This document shows positions 32,756 to 41,085 of a stretch of DNA of 64,000 nucleotides, piece by piece. Within the stretch, counting starts at the first letter, position 1. Every line of letters starts with the position of its first letter. The translations under genes were made by a program, and so were the position numbers. The DNA comes from Streptomyces sp. Q6 (GTDB lineage: Bacteria > Actinomycetota > Actinomycetes > Streptomycetales > Streptomycetaceae). Location: assembly GCF_036967205.1 (NCBI RefSeq), contig NZ_CP146022.1, forward strand, positions 124,001 to 188,000. Direction: 5' to 3'. A model generated the notes under the pieces. The model searched no databases. It was not told where the DNA came from and saw only the letters and a program-made list of their open reading frames with translations.

Positions 32756-33131
32756 TGCGTCCCCGCGACGCGCGGCCTGCCAGGCATGCGGGAACGCCTG
32801 AGGCTCCCGACGGGCGTTCGGCGGCGTCATGAGGACCCGGTGCCGGAACCGGTGGGCGGCGGGTCCTGGCCTGGTGTGCAGCCGGGCCAGGGCCTCATCG
32901 AGCAGCGGCGCGGTGTGCAGGTCGAGCTTCCCGCCCACACGCGGCAGGACCGAGGCCCCCGCGTCGAGCGACGACTGCAAGATCAGCGGCGGCACGTACT
33001 GCTCCGCCTACGACAAGGTCTGCGTCGAGGACGCCCCCAGCTCGACAGCGCTTCCTGGGAGGCCCTATTGACGCGCGTAGCGCTGGTCCGACACTGTCGG
33101 TGTCCCATTCCTTTCCCTGCCAGGAGGCATC
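32756..33131. other. Stretch with gene debris
   Basis: There is no intact gene. On the minus strand a STAS-like remnant lies at 32846-32995. On the plus strand a short reading CKISGGTYCSAYDKVCVED (about 32973-33035) looks like a scrap of a secreted protein. The promoter and ribosome site (CCAGGAGGCATC) of the carboxypeptidase lie at the right end. Confidence 0.4.
32846..32995 (-). pseudogene. STAS-domain (anti-sigma antagonist) fragment
   Basis: The minus strand reads VLPRVGGKLDLHTAPLLDEA followed by LARL, the typical first strand-helix unit of STAS anti-anti-sigma proteins (G-x-L-D-x-x-T-A-P). The phosphorylatable serine strand and everything C-terminal are missing. Confidence 0.5.
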
Positions 33132-33866
33132 GTGCTCAGACGTCATGTACGCGCCTTGCTCACGCTTGTCATGCTCGCATCATTAACGACGCTCGGGGCG
33201 GCGGTGACCACCGGAACCGCCCATGCCGACACCTGTTACACCTGGAACCGGACCCTTAGCCAGGGCGCCAGCGGCGAGGACGTACGCCAGTTGCAGATCC
33301 GGGTCGCCGGATACCCGGGGTACGGCGGAGTGCTCGCCATCGACGGGGAGTTCGGTGCGGGCACCAAGGCCGCGGTCACCCGCTTCCAGCAGGCGTACGG
33401 GCTGTCCGCCGACGGCATCGCGGGCTCTCAGACCTTCAGCAAGATCTACGCGCTTCAGGACGGCGACTGCACACCGATCCACTTCACGTACGGCGAGATG
33501 AACCGCTGCAACTCCGACTGGTCCGGCGGCGCCGTGTCCGCCGCAGCGGCGAAGGCCAACGCCCTGCAACAGATGTGGAAGCTGGAGGCACTGCGGCACG
33601 CCCTCGGCGACCGGGCTCTCACCACCAGCAGCGGCTTCCGCTCCTACTCCTGCAACAACGCGGTCGGCGGGGCCTCCAACAGCAACCACCTCTACGGCCG
33701 CGGGATCGACCTCGTGGGCACCCCGTCGTTCTGTGAGATCGTCAAGCAGGCCCGCAACCACGGCTTCAACGAGATCCTCGGTCCGGGCTATCCCGGCCAC
33801 AGCGACCACGCGCACCTCGGCAGCCAGAGCTCGCGCTACTGGTCGGCCTCGTCCTGCGGCATCTGA
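33132..33866 (+). CDS. Secreted zinc D-Ala-D-Ala carboxypeptidase
   Basis: The protein has 244 residues. A signal peptide (RALLTLVMLASLTTLGAAVT to AHA) is followed by a peptidoglycan-binding domain (about 45-110: LSQGASGEDVRQLQIRVAGY, IDGEFGAGTKAAVTRFQQAY, ADGIAG) and a peptidase M15 domain with zinc ligands in SNHLYGRGIDLVG and in SDHAHLG. It cleaves the terminal D-Ala of peptidoglycan stem peptides, like the Streptomyces albus G enzyme. Four or more cysteines suggest disulfides. The start follows AGGAGG. It is followed by a strong hairpin. Confidence 0.92.
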   Translation: MLRRHVRALLTLVMLASLTTLGAAVTTGTAHADTCYTWNRTLSQGASGEDVRQLQIRVAGYPGYGGVLAIDGEFGAGTKAAVTRFQQAYGLSADGIAGSQTFSKIYALQDGDCTPIHFTYGEMNRCNSDWSGGAVSAAAAKANALQQMWKLEALRHALGDRALTTSSGFRSYSCNNAVGGASNSNHLYGRGIDLVGTPSFCEIVKQARNHGFNEILGPGYPGHSDHAHLGSQSSRYWSASSCGI

Positions 33867-34276
33867 GCCCGCACCCGTACCGGACGCGCTGCCGACCGCC
33901 GCGCCAACCAAGTGGGGGCCTGTGCGGCGGTGATGGGTTCCACGTCAGCCCGGCAGCGACGCGACCGCCGAGACTCTCCACTCGGCGCCGCCTGGCGGCC
34001 GCCGCCGCGCCGGTAGACCGGGTATGTCACAACCGTCGGTACTGTCGTGGAGCATTCCCGTCACCCGCATCGAGGTTCTCTCCTCGCCGGCCTGCGCGGA
34101 GCTTGTTCCGCGCAGGCCGGCGAGGCATCGATGCTCGGGTCCCCGCGATGCTCGGATCCCCGCGATCCCGTCCGTCGCGTCGGCCGAGGACCGCGTAAGG
34201 ACTGCCGCCAGGTGGGATCCGCTGTCAGGTGCCGTTCCGCTGCCACCGGCGGAACAGGATCGGACGGCGCGTCATG
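33867..34276. other. Convergent intergenic stretch with hairpin
   Basis: This lies between two convergent genes. No gene is seen. It holds the long hairpin at 34082-34125 and a short direct repeat of CCCGCGATGCTCGG-like sequence just after it. Confidence 0.5.
34082..34125. terminator. Strong bidirectional hairpin
   Basis: CCTCGCCGGCCTGCGCGGA, a 6-base loop (GCTTGT) and the exact complement form a 19-bp uninterrupted stem. It stands between the convergent carboxypeptidase and inositol dehydrogenase genes and probably ends transcription from both sides. Its length exceeds a usual terminator. Confidence 0.8.
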
Positions 34277-35278
34277 TCACGTCGCGCGCGGACCGGGCAC
34301 CGGGACCGGCCTCCCCTCCCGCCGCGACACGGTGGCCGCTTCCGCGATCGCGAGGGCCGCGCGGGCGTCCTCGCCGGTGCAGGGGCTCGGCCGGAGTCCG
34401 GCCACGACCTCGGTGAACGCGGTGAGTTCGGCCCGGTAGGCGTCCCGGAAGCGTTCCATGAAGCCCGGGTGCGGTGTGCCGGCGGGCCACTTCGCTCCGT
34501 CCGCTGAGGCCAGCGGGGTCTGGTCGGTCAGGCCCGCGACGAGTGAGCCCTTGGAGCCGCAGACTTCGAGGCGGACGTCGTACCCGGCTCCGTTGTAGCG
34601 GGTCGCGGTGCACGTGGCCAGCGTGCCGTCGTCCAGCGTGAGGACGCTGACAGCGGTGTCGACATCACCGGCGGCGCCGAAGAACTCCTCCCCGCGGTTG
34701 GCTCCGGTCGCGTAGACCGAGACGATCTCGCGACCCGTCACCCAGCGGGCGCTGTCGTAGTCGTGCACCGAGCAGTCCCGGAAGATTCCCCCGGAGCCCG
34801 GGAGGTAGCCGGCCGGCGGCGGCGTCGGGTCGGCCGTGCACGCACGCAGAGTGTGCGTCCACCCGAGGCGTCCGGACGCGACGGCCTCGCGCAACTCCCG
34901 GTACCCGGCGTCGAAGCGCCGCTGAAAACCTATGTGCAGCGGCGCCCCCGAACCGGCGAGGGCGGCGAGGACCGCGTCCGTCTCCCGCAGCGTGCCGGCG
35001 ACCGGCTTCTCGCAGAAGGTCGGCAGTCCGGCCCGCTGCGCCGCGACGATCAGCTCCGCGTGAGCGAACGTGGGCGCGGCGATGACGACCCCGTCGAGTC
35101 CCGCGCCGAACAGTGCGTCGAGGTCGCCCGCGACCTCTCCCCCGACGCGGTCGGCGACGGCGCGGGCGGAGCGTTCCTCGGCGTCGTGCACCACGATGTG
35201 GTCGACCGCCGGGAGCGCCGCGAGGGTCGCGGCGTGGACCGCGCCGATGCGTCCTGTGCCGATGAGTCCGATACGCAT
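34277..35278 (-). CDS. iolG: Inositol 2-dehydrogenase-type Gfo/Idh/MocA oxidoreductase
   Basis: This 333-residue protein has an N-terminal Rossmann fold (MRIGLIGTGRIGAVHAATLA), the family lysine motif CEKPVAG, and the C-terminal substrate part with GIFRDCSVHDYDSARWVTG. It would oxidise myo-inositol to 2-keto-inosose with NAD+, the first step of the pathway encoded downstream; the exact substrate is inferred from context. MRIGLIG is chosen, with GGAAGG eight bases upstream. It is divergent from the GntR regulator, and a TTACATA-type motif lies between them. Symbol is by context. Confidence 0.85.
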   Translation of the reverse strand: MRIGLIGTGRIGAVHAATLAALPAVDHIVVHDAEERSARAVADRVGGEVAGDLDALFGAGLDGVVIAAPTFAHAELIVAAQRAGLPTFCEKPVAGTLRETDAVLAALAGSGAPLHIGFQRRFDAGYRELREAVASGRLGWTHTLRACTADPTPPPAGYLPGSGGIFRDCSVHDYDSARWVTGREIVSVYATGANRGEEFFGAAGDVDTAVSVLTLDDGTLATCTATRYNGAGYDVRLEVCGSKGSLVAGLTDQTPLASADGAKWPAGTPHPGFMERFRDAYRAELTAFTEVVAGLRPSPCTGEDARAALAIAEAATVSRREGRPVPVPGPRAT

Positions 35279-35313
35279 GGGCAACACCTTCCGTAGAGAT
35301 CCTCGATTTGTTA

Positions 35314-35325
35314 TTACATAAAGAC
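35314..35325. promoter_or_regulatory. Candidate iol operator, site 1
   Basis: TTACATAAAGAC lies between the divergent dehydrogenase and GntR genes. The inverse strand upstream of the iolE operon carries TTACATATTGAC (37253-37264). The shared TTACATA-2-GAC pattern is a candidate site for the GntR regulator. Next to it GACGTAC occurs twice (35323-35329 and 35339-35345). Confidence 0.45.
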
Positions 35326-35404
35326 GTACGGACGCAAGGACGTACAGAGCTTAGTGGGAATGCGGCATACTGTCCGTGTTCGCAGCAGCGCCCAGGAGGG
35401 TCAC

Positions 35405-36148
35405 GTGGAGTCGTTCACGAAACTGATCACGATCGATCGGGCCAGTCCGGTCCCGCTGTACTTCCAGTTCGCCCAGCAGTTGCAGCAGCTCATCGAGACC
35501 GGTGTGCTGCCGCCCGGCACCCGGCTGACCAACGAGATCTCCCTGGCCGACCAGTTCGGGCTCTCCCGCCCGACGATGCGCCAGGCCATGCAGCACCTCG
35601 TCGACAAGGGACTCCTCGCCCGCAAGCGCGGGGTGGGCACCCAGGTCGTCACCAACCGCATCCGGCGCCAGGTCGAGTTCTCCAGCCTGTACGACGACCT
35701 GGAGCGCGACGACCGGCATCCGCGGACGAAGGTCCTGTCGGTCGGCACCTGTCCCGCCGACACCGCGACGGCCGCGGCGCTGCGGGTCGACGAGGGAACC
35801 GACGTGCTGTCCATCGAGCGGCTCCGGTTCGCCGACCATCAGCCCATCGCGCTCCTGCGCAACCATCTGCCGCTCGGCCTGGTCGACTTGAGCGCCGACG
35901 CCCTGGCCGAGGCGGGCCTGTACCAGTTGCTGCGCCAGTCCGGTGTGGACCTGCACACGGCGGAGCAGACGATCGGTGCCCGCCGGGCGACGGCGGCCGA
36001 GGCGAAGCTCCTCGACGAGACGCGCGGCGCCACGCTGCTGACCATGACCCGGACCGCGTACGACGACACGGGGAAGCCGATCGAGTACGGGGCGCACGTC
36101 TACCGGGCGTCGCGCTACTCCTTCGAGATGTCGATCGCGGCCCGCTGA
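35405..36148 (+). CDS. GntR/UTRA-family regulator of inositol genes
   Basis: This protein of about 247 residues has a GntR winged helix (LQQLIETGVLPPGTRLTNEI, LADQFGLSRPTMRQAMQHLV, DKGLLARKRGVGTQV) and a UTRA ligand domain (ALRVDEGTDVLSIERLRFAD, RTAYDDTGKPIEYGAHVYRA). GTG at 35405 is set by AGGAGGG five bases upstream. It lies within the inositol cluster and is the probable repressor that responds to an inositol intermediate. Confidence 0.88.
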   Translation: MESFTKLITIDRASPVPLYFQFAQQLQQLIETGVLPPGTRLTNEISLADQFGLSRPTMRQAMQHLVDKGLLARKRGVGTQVVTNRIRRQVEFSSLYDDLERDDRHPRTKVLSVGTCPADTATAAALRVDEGTDVLSIERLRFADHQPIALLRNHLPLGLVDLSADALAEAGLYQLLRQSGVDLHTAEQTIGARRATAAEAKLLDETRGATLLTMTRTAYDDTGKPIEYGAHVYRASRYSFEMSIAAR

Positions 36149-36180
36149 CCCCGTACATCGCCTGATCAGTACCCGCGCCA

Positions 36181-36609
36181 TCAGTAGCCCCGCTTCAGCA
36201 GCGCGTCGGAGAGGTCGGCCGCGGCCGCGTTCAGCCTCAGCCCGATCACGTCGAGCCGGCGCAGCAGTTCGCGTCGGCGCAGCATCGTGGAGCTCAACTC
36301 CTCGCGGAACAGGGCGGCGACGGCCTCCTGGTACTCCCGGCGCACCCGCCCCGCCGCCTTACGGGCCGCCATCGCGTGCCGCTGCACCCGGCGCGGATCG
36401 TCGACCAGGTGCGAGGCCGCCTCCCGCAGAGCCGTGAGTCCTTCGCGCACGGCGTCGAGCGCGGGCAGGTCGGCCGGGTCGCCGGGCATGCCCAGGAGGT
36501 CGGTCTCCCGCACCAGGTCACGCAGGTTGTCCAGGACGTCGTCGACCGAGCGGGAGAACCGGTAGAGGTCCTCACGGTCGATCGGGGTGGTGGGCGTGAC
36601 CGCAGTGAC
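36181..36609 (-). pseudogene. DUF47 (PhoU-like) protein, N-terminally truncated
   Basis: The frame matches the C-terminal two thirds of DUF47 proteins: TPIDREDLYRFSRSVDDVLD, VDDPRRVQRHAMAARKAAGR, REELSSTMLRRRELLRRLDV. The first 60 or so residues expected in the family (the helix pair before the PIDRED motif) are missing, and the upstream frame is unrelated low-complexity sequence. There is no good ribosome site. It is probably a remnant, though a short functional form cannot be excluded. Confidence 0.6.
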
Positions 36610-36785
36610 GCACCCGACTCGCGGGCCACCGACCGGTGCGTGGGCCACGCCGCCCCGGCACTTCACCGTCTGTCCGCGCGGCAGGCCGGTGAGCTGGCCG
36701 TCGCGGCCGGTGCCGGGGGCCGGCGGTGACACACGTACGCCCCTGGGACGACCCAGGCGGTCGCGGGCCGCGGTGCACGCGCCGC

Positions 36786-37208
36786 GACGCGGTGCGGGGT
36801 CTGACGACCGCGGCGAGCGTGTGGCTCGCGGCGTCCATCGGCGCGGCGGCGGGCGCCGGGCTGCTGGTGCTGGCCGGCGCCGCGACGGCCGCGTATCTGG
36901 TGGTCGCGTTCCTCTTTCCTGTGCTCGCGCGGCGGTTGCCCCGGTCGCCGACGGATTCGTTGCTGCTGCGGGTGAGTTATCGCGACGGGCGCGGGCTGCT
37001 GCGCGAGATCGTCCAGGAGTGCACCGGCGCGGGTTTCCACGTGTCCGGGCTGCGCTCGGCCGAAACGCTGCCGGAGGGGGCCTCCACGCCGCAGGTCGGT
37101 GTGATGCTGGTGCTGTCGGGGAAGGGCGTGCAGGACGAACTCGTGCCCCGTCTCTCGGACCGGGACGGCATCACGGAGGTGACCCTGCTGGAGGACGAAA
37201 GGGATTGA
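36786..37208 (+). pseudogene. MgtC/SapB family protein, N-terminally truncated
   Basis: From DAVRGLTTAASVWLAASIGA the sequence matches the last membrane part of MgtC-family proteins (AAGAGLLVLAGAATAAYLVV) and the C-terminal ACT-like soluble domain (DSLLLRVSYRDGRGLLREIV). The first three membrane segments with the conserved acidic residues are absent. Its cut end faces the cut end of the DUF47 gene about 180 bp away. Confidence 0.65.
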
Positions 37209-37252
37209 GCGGTGCCGCCCGGGCGGACACGTGACGACAAGAGACACGCGTG

Positions 37253-37280
37253 AGTCAATATGTAAGGACAATAGGTTGAC
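37253..37280. promoter_or_regulatory. Candidate iol operator, site 2, and -35 box
   Basis: GTCAATATGTAA (37253-37264) is the complement of TTACATATTGAC, matching site 1 at 10 of 12 positions. TTGACA (37275-37280) eleven bases further on could be the -35 box of the iolE operon, so the site would sit just upstream of RNA polymerase. Confidence 0.45.
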
Positions 37281-37427
37281 AGGCAATCATGACGGAAGGC
37301 AGGCTCACGTCATGCGAGCGGGACACCACCGGCCCGACGCGCCACACGATCCGGAGAAGGGGTTCGGAATGCCGATCAGGTTGGCCCACACCGTCCGCGC
37401 CGTCCACGCCACCGAGGGAGGAAGCCG

Positions 37428-38315
37428 GTGACCACACCCCTCGCACAGCGCATCGCCGGAGCGCCGATCTCCTGGGGGGTCTGCGAGGTTCCGGGCTGGG
37501 GACACCAGCTCGCCCCGGATCTGGTGCTGCGTCAGATGCGTGACGTCGGCCTGAGCGCCACGGAGTTCGGGCCCGAGGGATTCCTCCCCGACGCGCCCGC
37601 CGACAAGGCCGCCACCCTCGCCTCGTACGGTCTCAAGGCCGTCGGCCAGTTCGTCCCGGCCGTCCTGCACGACCCGGGCCACGACCCGCTCCCCCAGGTC
37701 GAGGTGGCCATCGCCGGGCTCATCGCGGCGGACGCCGGCACGGTCGTCATCGCCGCCGCCACCGGGATCGACGGATACGACGAGCGCCCCGCGCTGGACA
37801 CCGAGGGCTGGAAGTCGCTCCTGGCCAACCTCGACCGGATCTCGGCCGTCGCCGCCGACGCCGGGCTCGTCGCGACCCTCCACCCGCACGTCGGAACGAT
37901 GATCGAGTCCGGCGAGGAGACCCGCCGGGTGCTCGACGGCTCCGGCGTCGGCCTGTGCCTCGACACCGGGCACCTGCTCATCGGCGGCGGGGACCCCGTC
38001 GCCCTCGCGGCCGAACACCCCGAGCGCATCGCCCACGTCCACCTCAAGGACGTACGCCTGGACCTGTGCGAGCGGGTGCGGGCCGGGCGGACGACGTACA
38101 CCGAAGCGGTCGCCGACGGGATGTACGTGCCGCTCGGCGCCGGGGACATCGACATCGCCGCGATCGTCCGCATCCTCGAAGGCGCCGGGTACGACGGCTG
38201 GTACGTCCTGGAACAGGACACCATCCTCTCGTCCGACCCGGCCGCCGGTGCCGGCCCCGTGGAGGACGTGCGTGTCTCCGTGGCCCATCTCCTGTCTCTC
38301 GCGGGGAAGGGCTGA
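37428..38315 (+). CDS. iolE: Inosose dehydratase
   Basis: This 295-residue xylose-isomerase-like TIM barrel begins with RIAGAPISWGVCEVPGWG, as IolE proteins do, and has metal-site residues in TLHPHVGTMIE, CLDTGHLLIGG, AHVHLKDVR and YVLEQDTIL. It dehydrates 2-keto-myo-inositol to the trione in the second step. GTG at 37428 follows GGGAGGAAGCCG. It opens the iol operon; iolC begins 3 bp after its stop. Confidence 0.9.
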   Translation: MTTPLAQRIAGAPISWGVCEVPGWGHQLAPDLVLRQMRDVGLSATEFGPEGFLPDAPADKAATLASYGLKAVGQFVPAVLHDPGHDPLPQVEVAIAGLIAADAGTVVIAAATGIDGYDERPALDTEGWKSLLANLDRISAVAADAGLVATLHPHVGTMIESGEETRRVLDGSGVGLCLDTGHLLIGGGDPVALAAEHPERIAHVHLKDVRLDLCERVRAGRTTYTEAVADGMYVPLGAGDIDIAAIVRILEGAGYDGWYVLEQDTILSSDPAAGAGPVEDVRVSVAHLLSLAGKG

Positions 38316-38318
38316 GTC

Positions 38319-39293
38319 ATGGCCCACGACCTCGTCACCATCGGACGGACCGGCGTCGATATCTACCCGCTCGACCACGGCGTCGGCCTCGAACAGGTGC
38401 ATACGTTCGAGAAGTTCCTCGGCGGGAGCGCGACGAACGTCGCCGTCGCGGCCGCCCGCCACGGGCGCCGTACCGCGCTCATCTCCCGGGTCGGGCAGGA
38501 CCCCTTCGGGCGCTACGTGCGGCAGGAGGCCGCACGGCTCGGAGTGGACCCCGCGCACATCACGCCGCTCACCGCGCCGGGCGGACCGCCGACGCCGGTG
38601 ACCTTCTGCGAGGTGTTCCCGCCCGACGACTTCCCGCTCTACTTCTACCGGCACGGCGGGGCGCCCGACCTCATGATCGAGCCCGCCGAGCTGCCGCTCG
38701 ACGACATCCGGGACGCCGCGGTCTTCTGGGCGACGGTGACCGGCCTGTCGGCCGAACCGAGCCGCTCCGCGCACTTCGCCGCCTGGCAGGCCCGCGAGCG
38801 CCGACCCCACACCGTCCTCGACCTGGACTACCGGCCCATGTTCTGGGACGGCCCCGAGGAGGCCGGGCGGCAGGTGGAGCGCGCGCTCGGCCATGTCACC
38901 GTCGCCGTCGGAAACCGCGAGGAGTGCGAAGTCGCCGTCGGCGAGACGGAGCCCGGACGGGCGGCCGACGCGCTGCTGGAACGCGGCCTCGAACTCGCCG
39001 TCGTCAAGCAAGGACCCAAGGGCGTCCTCGCCGCCACCCGGGACGAGCGGGTGGAGGTCCCGCCGTTCCCGGTCGAGGTCGTCAACGGACTCGGGGCCGG
39101 CGACGCGTTCGGCGGCGCCCTCGTCCACGGGCTGCTCAGCGGCTGGGACCTGCGCCGGACGATCGAGTTCGCCAATGTCGCGGGCGCCCTCGTCGCGGCC
39201 CGGCTCGCCTGCTCCACCGCCATGCCGACCACGTCCGAGGTGGAGGCGGCCCTCGCCTCCCCGCCGCCGGTCCAGACCGTGGGAACCACATGA
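38319..39293 (+). CDS. iolC: 5-dehydro-2-deoxygluconokinase
   Basis: This 324-residue PfkB-family kinase opens with ITIGRTGVDIYPL-type sequence (VTIGRTGVDIYPLDHGVGLE), has the first PfkB box FLGGSATNVAVAAARHGRRT and the second, NGLGAGDAFGGALVHGLLSG, with the catalytic aspartate in GAGD. It phosphorylates 5-dehydro-2-deoxygluconate. Its stop overlaps the next start (ATGA). Confidence 0.92.
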   Translation: MAHDLVTIGRTGVDIYPLDHGVGLEQVHTFEKFLGGSATNVAVAAARHGRRTALISRVGQDPFGRYVRQEAARLGVDPAHITPLTAPGGPPTPVTFCEVFPPDDFPLYFYRHGGAPDLMIEPAELPLDDIRDAAVFWATVTGLSAEPSRSAHFAAWQARERRPHTVLDLDYRPMFWDGPEEAGRQVERALGHVTVAVGNREECEVAVGETEPGRAADALLERGLELAVVKQGPKGVLAATRDERVEVPPFPVEVVNGLGAGDAFGGALVHGLLSGWDLRRTIEFANVAGALVAARLACSTAMPTTSEVEAALASPPPVQTVGTT

Positions 39294-40171
39294 TCGACGC
39301 CGCACGACTCACCGAGATCCGGGCCCGCGAGCCCGAGCTCATCGGGCGCGCCTGGCACAAGCGCGCCCGCCGCCCCGTACACCGCGACGACGGCCGCCTA
39401 CTGATCGTCGCCGCCGACCACCCGGCCCGCGGCGCCCTGGCCGTCCGCGACGACAACGCGGCCATGGCCAGCCGCACCGGCCTCCTCGACCGCCTGGCGA
39501 CCGCCTTGTCCCGTCCCGGCGTCGACGGCGTGCTCGGCACTCCGGACCTGCTCGACGACCTCGCCCTCATGGGTGCGCTCGACGACCGGATCGTCATCGG
39601 GTCGATGAACCGCGGCGGACTGCACGGCTCCGTCTTCGAACTCGACGACCGGTTCACCGCCTACACCGCCGAGGCCATCGCCGCCCAGGGCCTCGACGGC
39701 GGCAAGACGCTGACCCGGATCTGCCTCGACGACCCCGGCAGCCTGCGCACTCTCGCATCGACGGCCGCGGCGGTCACCAGCCTCGCCGAGCACAGCCTGA
39801 TGGCCATGATCGAGCCGTTCCTGACCGTCCGTCACGAGGGCCGCGTCCGCAATCTCCTCGATCCCGACAGCGTCATCAAGTCGATCCACATCGCGAGCGG
39901 ACTCGGCGCCACCAGCGCCTACACCTGGCTCAAGCTGCCCGTCGTCGACGAACTCGCACGCGTCCTGGACGCCACCACGATGCCGACGCTGCTGCTCGGC
40001 GGCGACCCGCCGGGCGACCCCCACGACACGTACGCCTCCTGGGACGCGGCCATGGCGCTTCCCGCGGTGCGCGGCCTGGTGGTCGGGCGCACTCTCCTCT
40101 ACCCGCCGGGCGACGACGTCGCCGCGGCCGTGGACATCGCGGCCGACCTCGTCCATGGGAGCAGCCGATGA
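39290..40171 (+). CDS. Cgl0159-type aldolase of inositol catabolism
   Basis: This 293-residue beta/alpha-barrel has ADHPARGALAVRDDNAAM, GSMNRGGLHGSVFELDD and IEPFLTVRHEGRVRNLLDPD, followed by LKLPVVDELARV with a candidate Schiff-base lysine. Actinobacterial iol clusters carry this protein where others have IolJ, so it probably cleaves the phosphorylated product to dihydroxyacetone phosphate and malonate semialdehyde. That role is inferred from context. It overlaps both neighbours by 4 bp. Confidence 0.82.
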   Translation: MIDAARLTEIRAREPELIGRAWHKRARRPVHRDDGRLLIVAADHPARGALAVRDDNAAMASRTGLLDRLATALSRPGVDGVLGTPDLLDDLALMGALDDRIVIGSMNRGGLHGSVFELDDRFTAYTAEAIAAQGLDGGKTLTRICLDDPGSLRTLASTAAAVTSLAEHSLMAMIEPFLTVRHEGRVRNLLDPDSVIKSIHIASGLGATSAYTWLKLPVVDELARVLDATTMPTLLLGGDPPGDPHDTYASWDAAMALPAVRGLVVGRTLLYPPGDDVAAAVDIAADLVHGSSR

Positions 40172-41085
40172 ACGACAACGCACGATGGGTACGGCCTCTC
40201 GGCAGCGCCACCGACGCCGGCTGGGAGGTCGCCGTCGCCGCCTCCCCGCCGGACTGGCGGTACACGAGTCTGCGCGTCGCGGTCCTGGACCCCGGTGACA
40301 CCCGGTCGCTGGAGGTGGCGGGCTGGGAGCACGTCGTCGTGCCGCTCTCCGGTGGCGTACGGGTCGCGGCCGTGGCGCCCGACGGGAAGACGCACGAGGC
40401 CCGACTGGCCGGGCGGGACGGTGTGTTCAGCGGGCCGACCGACACGGCGTACGTGCCCGCCGGCTGGCGTCTGACGTTGCGTGCGGAGACCGGACCGGCG
40501 CGTGTCGCGGTCGCGGGGGCGCTGGTCGCGCCGGACGGGGGCGGGCATGTGTTCCGGCACGTGGCCGCCGCCGACGTGCCGGTGGAGTCGCGCGGCGCCG
40601 GGATCTGTTCGCGCCAGGTGCGCAACTTCGGCACGCCCGACGTGCTCGACGCCGCTTCGCTCATCGCGTGCGAGGTCATCACCCCGGCCGGCAACTGGAG
40701 TTCATGGCCGCCGCACAAGCACGACGTCGAACGGCCGGGCGAGGAGACCGCCCTGGAGGAGATCTACTACTTCGAGACGCAGCCGACGGACACGCGCGGC
40801 AGCGACCCCGTCGGCTATCAGCGCGTCTACGCCTCGGACCGTGACCGCCCGATCGACGTACTCGCCGAAGTACGCACCGGAGACGTGGTGCTGGTGCCGC
40901 ACGGCTGGCACGGTCCCGCCATGGCCGCACCCAACGCCGACCTCTACTACCTCAACGTGATGGCCGGCCCTGGGCCCGAGCGCGCCTGGCTGATCTGCGA
41001 CGACCCGGCGCACGCGTGGGTCCGCGACACCTGGCCCGACCTGCCCTTCGACGCACGACTGGACACACCCGGAGGTGTCGGATGA
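40168..41085 (+). CDS. iolB: 5-deoxy-glucuronate isomerase
   Basis: This 305-residue double cupin shows the metal-binding motif of IolB: SSWPPHKHDVERPGEETALE, EEIYYFETQP, and HGWHGPAMAAPNADLYYLNV near the end. It isomerises 5-deoxy-D-glucuronate to 5-dehydro-2-deoxygluconate, the substrate of IolC. It overlaps the aldolase and iolD genes by 4 bp each, so the operon is translationally coupled. Confidence 0.92.
   Translation: MNDNARWVRPLGSATDAGWEVAVAASPPDWRYTSLRVAVLDPGDTRSLEVAGWEHVVVPLSGGVRVAAVAPDGKTHEARLAGRDGVFSGPTDTAYVPAGWRLTLRAETGPARVAVAGALVAPDGGGHVFRHVAAADVPVESRGAGICSRQVRNFGTPDVLDAASLIACEVITPAGNWSSWPPHKHDVERPGEETALEEIYYFETQPTDTRGSDPVGYQRVYASDRDRPIDVLAEVRTGDVVLVPHGWHGPAMAAPNADLYYLNVMAGPGPERAWLICDDPAHAWVRDTWPDLPFDARLDTPGGVG

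Noticed and set aside
31586-32995. 469-codon minus-strand frame
   Set aside because: It is a shadow of the decarboxylase gene, except for the STAS-like first 50 residues, listed as a fragment.
37955-39289. Very long plus-strand frame before the aldolase
   Set aside because: It is an Arg-rich shadow of iolE and iolC; the aldolase start at 39290 overlaps the iolC stop by 4 bp as in the rest of the operon.
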